Of a DNA stretch of 57,500 nucleotides, positions 45,078 to 57,000 are shown in pieces; the first letter of the stretch is position 1, and every line of letters starts with the position of its first letter. Below the pieces are notes generated by a model that ran no database searches, was not told where the DNA came from, and worked only from the letters and a program-made list of their open reading frames with translations. The stretch is from assembly GCA_009746045.1 (NCBI GenBank), contig RPFO01000380.1, positions 509,847 to 567,346 on the forward strand, given 5' to 3'. Source of the stretch: Mesostigma viride (Eukaryota > Streptophyta > Mesostigmatophyceae > Mesostigmatales > Mesostigmataceae). A program made the translations under genes and the position numbers.

Positions 45078-48000
45078 CTGGGGGCAACCAGAGGTTGTCG
45101 ATTGGGGTTGGTGCGAAAGGGAACATCGCGCGACCGGGCGGGCACGGGCACACACATGACGAGTTCACATGAAACTCCAGGGGGGTAAGTGGCTCCGAGG
45201 TGACAACAGACTGTTGCATGCAGAGAAAAAACAAGAAACTAGCCAATGCTGTAGGAGCCGATACTAACAAGGACGAGAAAAGAAATCCCTTCTGCAGACA
45301 GTAAAGTAGCCCATACATACTACAGATAGCAGCTACCAAGGCATAAAAAGAAACAGGCCTGTCTGCTTGGGTAAGCACATTAAAAGGGATGCGGCGCGTA
45401 CCTGAATGCCACCACCACAGGTCGCGGAGCACTCCAGCCACTCCGACACGATGTACTTTGCCACCCAGTGCACCACAGGAGGGCTGGGCGGCGGCGGTGG
45501 CGGCGGCGATGGCGGTGGTGGCGATGGCGGTGGCGGCAGCAGCATCGCCGGCAGGGGCGGCGGGGCTGGGGGCGCCGCGCACGCTGGCGCACTGGCCCGG
45601 CCCGCGTTCAGCTCTCCCATGACCCCCGTGAGTGCTGTGACGCGGTTGAGGATGTCCTCGGTGGCAGCCACGATGGCGCGCACGTTGGCCGGCGCGGACG
45701 CATCACGCTCCACGTTCACCTTGGCGCGCGCCCACTGCTTGACATACTCGGCCACGTCGCCGCCCAGACACCGTGACAGCAGCAGCGAGGGCAGCGTGCT
45801 GTCGGCGAGCATGGTGGACTGGTCCAGCGGCCACGAGACGGGCGCGAGGATGGGCCACACGTAAGGCGCGTTCACACACGTGGCTGCCGCCTGCTGCTGG
45901 GGGGGGGGCGGCGGGGACGTCCTTCCGGAGCTGCCCGCGCACGCCTCTGGGGGCGGCTGGTAGACATACTTGACGCGCAGCACGACTTTGACGGACGTCT
46001 CCACCTCGCTGACCACGTTCCCGGTGACGGAGCTGTTATCCTGCGCGCGCACGGCCACCGGCACAAAGCCCGTCCCCGTGAAGTATGCGAGCGAGGGCGA
46101 GTCGGTGACCTCGTCTGTGGCGGAGCGCGTGTCCACGCTGGTGACACGGTTGCCTGAGAGACCCTGGAAGTCCACGCGGCCGTCGTAGCGCTGCATGCTG
46201 TCCTCGTAGTGGCGGTAAGGGGTCACCGAGAGCTGTACGCTGGGCAGGCCGGGCAGTGAGGCGGCCACGGGCACAGAGAAGGTGACGACGGTGGACGCGG
46301 GCGACGCGCCCATGTTCTCGTACAGGGCCTCCGCCTGCATGGAGGCGATGAACGTTACCACCACGCGCTCCAGGGACCCCAGCGCGGGGTTGAACCGCGC
46401 CAGCGAGATGCTCTTGTCCCACTCAAAGCCGCCGAGGGAGAAGGAGGACTCGGTCACCACGTCCTCCAGCGGGCAGGCCAAGGGGACAGGGGGCGGGGGG
46501 GCCTCGGGGGACAGAGGGGGCGGTGACGGCGGTGGCGGCGAGGGTGGTGGTGGAGGTGGTGGTGGTGGTGGTGGCGATGGTGGTGGTGGTGGTGGTGGCG
46601 AGGGTGGTGGTGGTGGTGGTGGCGAGGGTGGTGGTGGTGGTGGTGGCGAGGGTGGTGGTGGAGGTGGTGGTGGTGGTGGTGGCGAGGGTGGTGGTGGAGG
46701 TGGTGGTGGTGGCGGTGGCGAGGGTGGTGGTGGTGGCGATGGTGACGGCTGCAAGCCGATGTTGAACTCCAACAGTGGGATGAACCCGCCGGGCGTGACG
46801 TTGAACGGTGGGATGGCCGATCCCTGGAAGACAAACTTGCCGTCCCTGGGGTCCACCCCCAGCTGGTCAAATGTCTCAATGATCATGCCCAGGCGCACTG
46901 TCTCCTGGACAAACCCGCCGGGTGGGGCCGACGCCACAAACTGGAAGCGGCCCACGGGCGCGCCCACCGCCTGCACGACCATCCCGGCGCTCCCGTCCAG
47001 GGCCAGCGGCTCGCCCTGCTCAAACGCCATACGCGCGTTGCGCACCGCATCCATCTCGAAGCGCACGCGCGTCTGCTGCGATGACACCGGCTGGCTGTAC
47101 GTGTCGACCAGCTGCGCGGCGACAAGCAGAACCGGGTTGCCGTCCGGCGCAAACGTGGGCGGCTCCACGGCCACGTCAACCAGCCAGCGGTACTTGCGCG
47201 CCGCAAACCGCGACAGATAGGCAATGTCGGCCGGTGTGACGCGCTCCCCCGTCTTGGTCGGGTTCATCATCGCCAGCTGGCAACCGGACACGGCTACCGA
47301 CCCGGGCAGGAAGAGCTGTGCCTGCAGAACATCCGCCGCGTTGGCGAGCCCATCGCCGTTGGTGTCGCCAAACGCCGTGCACCCTTGCGGCGCGCGCTGC
47401 AGCTCGGCTGCCCGCCGCCGCATCTGGTGGAGGCGACCCAGGTGAGTGTCCAGTGCGGCAGAGGACGGCACGGTCGGGTGGCGGGACAGGTCGGGCAGTG
47501 TCGGGTCGTTGTCCTGCGTGTCGGCTGCCAGCAGGCTGCGGCGCCGCGAAAGCGTGGGCGCGGCCGAGACCACGAGGGAGCCGGCGCCCGCAAACACGGA
47601 CACGGGCACTGGGTCGACGTCATCCGCGCGGATCATGACCTCGATCGCGCCTGTTAGGGGGATGACACCTGGCGCAAGTGCGCGCAGCCGCACGCTGCCG
47701 ACAGTCAGCTCGGCACCTCGCTTGACGCTGCCGCTGTTGGCGCCCAGGAAGAGGACCTCGTTGACCGGGTTGTTCACCGTGCACTCAAAGGAGCCCTCCC
47801 AATCGGGACCCTGCGCGCATGAGACGGCGGCCAGCGACGCCGGGTCAAGGAATAGCGTGACCTGGAAGCTGAGCAATGCCGCGGTGGCCGCGTTGACGCG
47901 GACATCCACGAGCACCTCCTGCCCCACGCGCAGCTGCTCGTACATGAAGCCAAAGCGGCTGCCCAAGTCCACGTCGCCCAGCGCGGGGTCCAGGTTGGGC

Positions 48001-51000
48001 ACCACATCCACGAATGACGTGGCCGGGTTGTCGCAGCGGGTTGACACGGAGAGCCGCACGCGCGTGAGCGGCGCGTGGTTGCGCAGCAGCGAGGCCACGC
48101 CTGTCGCGTTAATGCTGGCGCGCGCGGCGTCCGAGGAGGCAAACGAGAGCAGCGAGGCGATGGGCACGTAGCCCACGGCGCGCACGCTCGGGTAGCGCGT
48201 GCCGTCGTCAAAGACGACCGAAGCGTCCAGCGCTCGTGTGCTTCCCAGCACACCCTTGAACGTGCCCTGCGGAAACGCCGTCGTGATGGACACGGACGAC
48301 GCGTTGGCGGGGGACAGCATGACGGTCACCAGCAGCAGCGCCGAGGTCGCGCCGTTGAAGCGGGCCACGAGCGCCGACGTGCCGGGAGCCAGCGGGACCA
48401 GCACACCACCCTGCAAGGCGACCACGCTGGGGCTGCCGCTGGTCAGCGTGGACAAGGAGGTGACGACGAGGGAGCTGCCGTCGGTAAGAATGGCGGTCAC
48501 CTGCGGGGTCGCGCGCTGAAAGATGCCCGTGCAGGAGAGGACCTGGCGCAGTGTGGTCGTGGGCGCCATGCCTGGGTAGGCCGGCAGGGGGTATGCCAGC
48601 AGTTGCAGTTGCTGCAGCCCAACCAGCGCCACCGATATGGTACCGCTCACGTTGGCGCTGAGGCTCGGGATGGTCACTGTGACGGTGGCCACGCCCCAGC
48701 CGCTGCTGCCGTCGGTGGCCACCACGTAGACCGACCCGTTCTCGGCGCGGACGATAGTGGCAAACGGCACGTCCACACTGTAGACGACACGGGTGTCATT
48801 GGACAGGTCCCGTGTCGTGCCGTCCGCGTAGCCCACGATGACCACCAGGGGCGTGCTTGTGGGCACGGAGGCCGGCGGGAACTGTGCAGGGTCGCCCGCC
48901 CGCGTGATGGCGCCCGCGCCAGATGTCACCGTGATGTTGACCGGCATGGACACATTAATGGACAGCACGCCCTCGCCCGTGATCACCGCCGCGCCGGAGC
49001 AGGACATCCAACGCCCACGGAACGCGAGGCAGCTTGAGGCCGAGCCGAAGGGCACCACAAAGCGCAGGCCCAGCACCGGCGGCAGGCCTGCGACCGGCTC
49101 AATGATCAGCCCGTCGTCGCCCAGAACCTCCTGCGTGCTGCCATCGGCCAACGTGGCATACCCAACGACGTACGCATCAGCGCCCTCGAACGTGAGCTGC
49201 TGCTGCAGCAGGGCCTGCGGCGCCAGCAGGGCCACTGCGTCGCTTGCCGGGTTGCCCTCTAGCGGCCGCCACTCGGCCCCGCTCGCGGCCACCAGGTCCA
49301 TGCGGTCCACGCCCACCTCCAAGGGGGACACCTCCAGCTGCAGCGGCCGCGCCTCGGGCCACACCGGCACGCTCACGTTCGCCGTGCCTTCCTCCAGCCC
49401 CCGCACCTTGTCTGGCTGGACCAACTTCAGGATGGCCTCGTCTGATACCGCCAACGTCACGAGGGAGGTCACGTCCACGCCCGCATGCAGGGTCAGGCCG
49501 TCGCCCCCCCAGGTGGCCAGTAGCCGAACCCGCGTGGACTGGTACATGGGCCGCACGCAGTCATCTGCGGAGAGCAGGCCGCGGATCGAGTTAAGCGTGG
49601 CGTCGTCGGCAACCACTTGACCATCGACCGGGAACCACACGCGCAGGGGCAGGGTGGCGGGAGCCCGGGTTGACCCTCGCACGCCCAGCAAGGCGGCCAC
49701 ACGCGCCGCCCCTCGTGCGTGCGTCGCCGTGAGGGTGAAGGCGTCGCAGGCCGGGGCCAGTGCGCCCACGTCAGCGTAGCCTGAGGGGACGGAGCACTCG
49801 CGCTGCGCCGCGGGCACGAGCTCGTCGGGCGAGTTGCTCATGACCTGGAAGAGCGAGAGGCGCGTGGAGACGGGTGACCCGTCCAGCTTGGCCGTGTTGA
49901 ACAGCTCCGCGCTGTCTGCCACCGCGTACAGCCCCACGGGCACGCTCGCACGAACTTCTATCCAGGCGGCCGCGTGCCCGCCGCCGCGCGCGTCAAACAC
50001 GGTCGCGGGCACATCTGCCGCGTACACCTTGGTGAAGAAGTCAACAAAGCCCTGCAGCGTGCCGGCGATCACGCCGTCCTTGCCGCCGGCGCTCGTGCCG
50101 GCCACCACACGGAAGACGAGCGTGAGCAGGCTGATACGGTCGCCTGTGTAGCCCTCGCCCGAAACGGCGCCGACCGTGTTGGCGCCGATCACGCCCGGCC
50201 CGGGCTGCGATACGACCGGCTGCACAAACAGGCCGCTGTGGACGGCGCTCACGTACTGCAGCACGCTTGTGTTGTAGTTGACGATGACACCCCACGCGAA
50301 CACGGCGCGCTCGAGCGAGACGCCACGCACCTGCACCGAGACGAGGTCGCCCTCGTAGTGGGGGCTCTGCGGCAGCGCCAGCACGATTCCCTCGGAGCCC
50401 AGCGTGGGGTAGGTCACCACGCGGCGCAGCGTCACCGTGGCGGATGCCGACGCGGATGCCGCGCCCGCGTACGCCGCCGTCACAGTAACCGTGATAGGCG
50501 TGTCGGCCGCCTCGCGAAACCACGCCGCGTTCTGCACGCTCTGCTGGCACGCGCCCACGCCCGTGGCTGCGTTGGGCAGCGGCGTGCAGTCGCTTGCCTG
50601 GCTAGCACCCGTCACCTGGTTGGTCAGCACCATGCGCACAGTAAGCCCCTCGAGGCGTACCTGCGGGCGGCCGGCCGCGTCGCGGACCACATAGTGCAGC
50701 GCCACCAGCCGCCGGTCCACGAACGCATCGGCCGTGCGGACCACGAGCTCGAGGCTGGCGGCCGGCTGGGTGGCTGGGGCGTAGGGCGCGCCGCCCAGCG
50801 CGTACACCTGGTCTCCGAACCGCACGCCAAAGCTTCCAGGTGTCCCTGGCAGCCGGCTGTTAAGGAGGGAGACACTGCGGGTGAACACGCCATCCACCAC
50901 GTGCTGCGTGGCACTCACGGGGAAGCCGGGGCTGCCTGCCGCCATGAAGATGGTCGGGTGGGCGAGTGTGGTCAGCGGGACGGTGCAGTCGACGCCGCCG

Positions 51001-54000
51001 CTTCCAGGTGGCCTCACGGGCACGCACGCGCGTTCGAAGTACTCATACTCCAGCCGCGCCTCGAGGCGGGCGTTGGTAGTAAACGCAGCGATCAGGTTGC
51101 CGGCGCCCGTGAAGAAGGACGCCCCTGTCGCGCTTGCCTGGAAGACAAAGTCGCCGCTGCCGCGGAATGCATCCAGCCGCGGGTCGCCCAGCAGGATGGT
51201 GTAGTTCCTGATCTCAGACGCGTTTGCTGAGAGGGAACGGCCTGAGGGTCCCGCGAAGTCCAGGTTGCCGTCTGACCCACTGAGCAACACCTCCAGCGCC
51301 TTCTGCGGCGTGAGGGTCATGGAGAAGGCGATGATGTCGGAGAAGACGGTCACGTTGGCGCGCACGATCACGCTGACAGTGTCCGGGTTGACTTCCCGGT
51401 TCTCAAACGAGGCGGTGCCGATCATGGATCCGATAACGCGCAGCTGCACGCGCGTGAGCATGCCCAGGCTGTCGTCAAACTTGGGGAAGGTAAACGGCTG
51501 CAGCCAGTTGGTCTTGTTGAAGCCGTACGAGCGGAAGGCGCTCGTGTAGCCTGGCTCCGACACCGTGTTGGCGTCGCAAGGGGGGGGCGCCACGGGGGGA
51601 GGTGGGGATGGCGGAGGAGGGCCTGGCGGTGGTGGCGATGGGGGAGGTGGCGACGGTGGTGGCGGAGGAGACGGCGGTGGTGGCGACGGGGGTGGAGATG
51701 GTGGAGGGGGTGATGGTGGGGGAGGGGAAGGTGGAGGGGGTGAAGGAGGGGGTGGTGGAGATGGTGGAGGTGGGGATGGTGGGGGCGGTTGCGGGGAAGG
51801 TGGGGGCGGTGAGGGAGGAGGCGGGGAAGGAGGTGGGGGGGAAGGAGGGGGTGGAGGTGGAGGAGATGGTGGCGGTGGTGAGGGTGGTGGTGGAGAGGGA
51901 GGTACGATGATGGTGGCGCTGCTGGTCACGTTATAGACCACAGGGGTGCCAAAGGTATACCGTGGGCCCTCACCGGTAACCCGCAGCGTGTTGATGAAGC
52001 TGCTGGTGACGGGCACTTGAGCCGAGGTGACCTGCAACGTTTGGCCAGCTGGGAAGTCGTCCCTGAGCCCATCATTGTCCGCATCAACAAGTACCGATGA
52101 GAAGAGAGGAGTCAAGTCTACGTCGTCCGCAAGAATGCCAGGCGTGCCGCTGTCATCCCGGATCGCCACGTTGAAGAGGGCACCCCCTGGGTTGCTGATG
52201 CTGTAGCAGAACTGCACCGGTGCACCCGCAGTGACCAGCGAACGAACATCATCTGTTCCGCACGCCCCACCAGCCTGCATGACTGTCTTAGAGGTCACGG
52301 GCGAAGGCTCCTGCACAACCACCACGTTGGCTCCGTCCGAAGCAGTGTAGGTGCGTGTGGCCCCAGACTGGTCCTCTGGGCCCCTGCCAGTAAGCGTGCC
52401 GATGTTGACCATGTCCGACGTCACAATGACCGGCCCACCACTGAAACGCAGTGTGCCATCGGGGGCCATGCGGCCCGTGCCGTTGTCTCCTGGAGGGAAG
52501 CTGCCGAGGAAGCTAACATCGTCCGGGGGGTTGCTGGGTGTGCCGTTGTCAGACAAGAACGATGTTACCGTCAGCACACCATCTCCATTGTTGATCACCC
52601 GGTAGCAGTACTGCACAGATGTGCCAGGTGGCACAACCAGCGTTTCACGGTCATCCACACCACATATGCCACCGGCCAGCATGACGGTGGTCCATTACAA
52701 TTCGTTCAAGTGGCCCGCCGGAGCGGCTGTACAATTTTTCCCAGTGAGCGCGCTGCCAAGTGTACTTGTGGGCAAATTTTTAGGTGCCCCGTCACTTCGA
52801 GGTACTAAAAATTAGGCTACGGTACGAATTCAGCGAATTTCAGCGAATTTTCAGTCGAACCAAAGGAAGTGACGCCAACTACCAAAAAGTTTCCGTTACG
52901 AATTTTCAGCCCAACACTCGCGCAAAATGAAGTGACGGCAACTACCAAAACGTTTCCGTTACGAATTTTCACTCCCACACGTTTGCACAAGAGGAAGTGA
53001 CGGCAACTACCAAACAGTTTCCGTTACGAATTTTCAGTCCCACACTTCGCGCAAATTTTAGTAGGGCTGCACGCAAGCTACCTTTCAAAATTTTGCGCTA
53101 GTATGGAACGCATTTCATTCGTCTGGAGGAACGCTGCCCGCCAACTACCCCCGTTCAGAATGTTCCGCCGAAATTTACTTGAGATTTGGAAATCTGAACG
53201 TGCGCGCAAATTTTAGTAGGGCTGCACGCAAGCTACCTTTCAAAATTTTGCGCAAGTATGGAACGCAATTCATTCGTCCGGAGGAATGCTGCTCGTCAAC
53301 TGCCCCCGTTCAGAAAGTTGCGCCGAACTTTACTTGAGATTTGGAAATCTGAACGTGCGGTTGGAGTTTCGCGGGGAAACCCAAGTTCCCTAGTAATTCA
53401 CCAATGACGCGCTTCGAACACTTGTCCGCTAAAACCTAAGCAGCCGCTCCGGCTGGCCACTTAAACGAAACTTGATGACAACTTGAGGTCCAGGTTCGAA
53501 CGGAATGACTCCGGCATCATCGTTATCAGACAAGGCATTGCCAAACATGTCGCGCCCAGTCACTGTCGCTGTGTTGATGAAAGGCAGGGTGTCGACGTCA
53601 ATCTGACCCGCGCCTGACCCTGTCACGTCGTTCACTATGACAAATGGGCCTGAAGAAGTGGTGACGACCAAGCCAGGATCCAGGCGGTAGCCGCCTTCAG
53701 CAGTCCACGGCAACACACTGGTCAAACTTATATTAAAAAAGAGCCCAAGTCCACCATTGTCGTTGGACAGCACCGCATCATACACCGGGCTGCCACCATT
53801 GTTGACGAGCTCGTAGCAGAACTTGACAACATCGCCCACTGTCGCCTGGACCAGATCAGCGGCGCCATTGCAAGACGTGATTGAGCAAGATGGAGTGCTG
53901 CACACGACCACCTTCACCACCAGATTGATCTGTGGTGGTGGAGGTGGTGGCGATGGTGGCGGTGGCGACGGGGGTGGCGGGGATGGCGGAGGAGGTGACG

Positions 54001-57000
54001 GGGGGGGGGAAGGGGAGGGGTGACGGGGGCGGAGGTGGTGGAGGGGACGGCGGTGGTGGCGATGGTGGTGGAGGGGACGGTGGTGGTGGTGATGGTGCCA
54101 GAGGCGATGGCGGGGGGGTGAAGGGGGCGGAGGTGGTGGCGGGATGGCGGTGGTGGCGATGGGGGAGGTGGCGACGGTGGTGGCGGAGGAGGGCGGTGGT
54201 GGCGACGGGGGTGGAGATGGTGGAGGGGTGATGGTGGGGGAGGGGAAGGTGGAGGGGTGAAGGAGGGGGTGGTGGGATGGGGAGGTGGGGATGGTGGGGG
54301 CGGTTGCGGGGAAGGTGGGGGCGGTGAGGGAGGAGGCGGGAAAGGAGGGGGGGGGGAAGGAGGGGGTGGAGGTGGAGGGGATGGCGGGGGAGGCGACGGT
54401 GGTGGTGGAGAGGGGGGTACGATGACGGTGGCGCTGCTGGTCACGTTATAGACCACGGGGGTGCCAAAGGTATACAGCGGGCCCTCACCGGTAACCCGCA
54501 GCGTGTTGATGAAGCTGCTGGTGACGGGCACTTGAGCCGAGGTGACCTGCAACGTTTGGCCAGCTGGGAAGTCGTCCCTGAGTCCATCATTGTCCGCATC
54601 AACAAGTACCGATGAGAAGAGAGGAGTCAAGTCTACGTCGTCCGCAAGAATGCCAGGCGTGCCGCTGTCATCCCGGATCGCCACGTTGAAGAGGGCACCC
54701 CCTGGGTTGCTGATGCTGTAGCAGAACTGCACCGGTGCACCCGCAGTGACCAGCGAACGAACATCATCTGTTCCGCACGCCCCACCAGCCTGCATGACTG
54801 TCTTAGAGGTCACGGGCGAAGGCTCCTGCACAACTATCACGTTGGCTCCATCCGAAGCAGTGTAGGTGCGTGTGGCCCCAGACTGGTCCTCTGGGCCCCT
54901 GCCAGTAAGCGTGCCAATGTTGACCATGTCCGACGTCACAATGACCGGCCCACCGGTGAAACGCAGTGTGCCATCGGGGGCCATGCGGCCCGTGCCGTTG
55001 TCTCCTGGAGGGAAGCTGCCGAGGAAGCTAACATCATCCGGGGGGTTGCTGGGTGTGCCGTTGTCAGACAAGAACGATGTTACCGTCAGCACACCATCTC
55101 CATTGTTGATCACCCGGTAGCAGTACTGCACAGACGTGCCAGGTGGCACAACCAGCGTTTCACGGTCATCCACACCACATATGCCACCGGCCAGCATGAC
55201 AGTGGTGACAACTTGAGGTCCAGGTTCGAACGGAATGACTCCGGCATCATCGTTATCAGACAAGGCGTTGCCAAACATGTCGCGCCCAGTCACTGTCGCT
55301 GTGTTGATGTAAGGCAGGGTGTCGACGTCAATCTGACCCGCGCCTGACCCCGTCACGTCGTTCACTATGACAAATGGGCCTGAAGAAGTGGTGACGACCA
55401 AGCCAGGATCCAGGCGGTAGCCGCCTTCAGCAGTCCACGGCAACACACTGGTCAAACTTATATTAAAAAAGAGCCCAAGTCCACCATTGTCGTTGGACAG
55501 CACCGCATCATACACCGGGCTGCCACCATTGTTGACGAGCTCGTAGCAGAACTTGACAACATCGCCCACTGTCGCCTGGACCAGATCAGCGGCGCCATTG
55601 CAAGACGTGATTGAGCAAGATGGAGTGCTGCACACGACCACCTTCACCACCAGATTGATCTGTGGTGGTGGAGGCGGTGGTGATGGTGGTGGTGGCGATG
55701 GTGGAGGAGGGGAAGGGGGAGGGGGGAAGGCGATGGTGGAGGTGGCGATGGCGGAGGTGATGGGGGCGGTGGTGACGGTGGTGGTGGTGAAGGTGGGGGT
55801 GGAGGAGGTGGTGAGGGAGGTGGCGGCGGTGGTGGTGGTGGTGGTGGTGGCGGCGACGGTGGGGGAGGGGAAGGTGGGGGAGGAGAAGGTGGGGGAGGAG
55901 ATGGTGGGGGAGGAGAAGGTGGGGGAGGAGATGGTGGCGGTGGCTCAATGGATACAGTGACTGTTGCAGTGCTAGTGACGTTGTAGACAATTGGAGTGCC
56001 AACCGAGTACTGTGGCCCAGTGCCTGTTAGCGTCAGGGTGTTTGTCAGGCTGGCAGTCACAGCAGCGGCAGCCGATGTCACCTGCAACATTGCCCCTGCT
56101 GCAATGTCGTCGCTAGCACCATAATTGTCCGCATCCACAAGACCAGCGACAAACAACGGCGTCAGATTCGTGTCGTCAGATGTTATGCCCGGGGTGCCAT
56201 TGTCGTCCTTGATGACCACATTGTAGATGGGGCCACCCGGGTTGCTGACGCTGTAGCAGAACCTGACCAACGTGCCCGTCCTGACCACCAGGTCTGGCGC
56301 ATCATCAGTGCCACATTCCCCTCCAGCCTGCATCGCCGATTTGCGCACCGCTGGAGCAGGCTCCAGCAACACCGTGACGGTGGCTGGATCTGAGGCCGTG
56401 TATGGGGTGGAGGAGCCAAACTGGTCCGGGGGACCCCTGCCTGTTAATGTGCCGGTGTTGGTGACGTTTGTGCCGATGATGACCGGATCGCTGGGGAAAA
56501 GGATCGATCCGCCCGGTGGAATGCGCGCCGTGCCGTTGCTGCTTGGGGGAAGGTTGCCAATCAGATTGGTGTCATCCGAGCGGTTGTTGACCGTGCCACT
56601 GTCAGAAGAGAACGACGTCACCGTCAGCACACCCGCTCCGTTGTTGATCACACGGTAGCAGTACTGGACCTCAGTGCCAGGTGGCACAACCAGGCTGTCC
56701 GTATCATTCACACCGCAGATGCCACCAGCCAACATCACCGTGGTCACCACTTGCGGTGCCGGCTCAAACGGCAGCACCAGAGCAGGGTCGCTGTCAGACA
56801 AGGCGTTGCCAAACATGTCGACCCCAGTCACGGTCGCCAAGTTCACGTACGGCAGACCATCTATGTCAATCTGACCCGCGCCAGACCCTGACAGGTCATT
56901 CACTATCACAAATGGGCCCGAAGAAGTGGTGACCACCAACCCGGGATTCAGGCGGTAGCCACCATCAGAGCTCCAGGGCAGGACACTGGTTAGACTGATG

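Noticed and set aside
44133-52605. Many sizeable + strand frames (up to 418 codons)
   Set aside because: Antisense shadows of the GC-rich surface-protein gene. The - strand frame has the recognisable Cys-rich and beta domains and the membrane helix.
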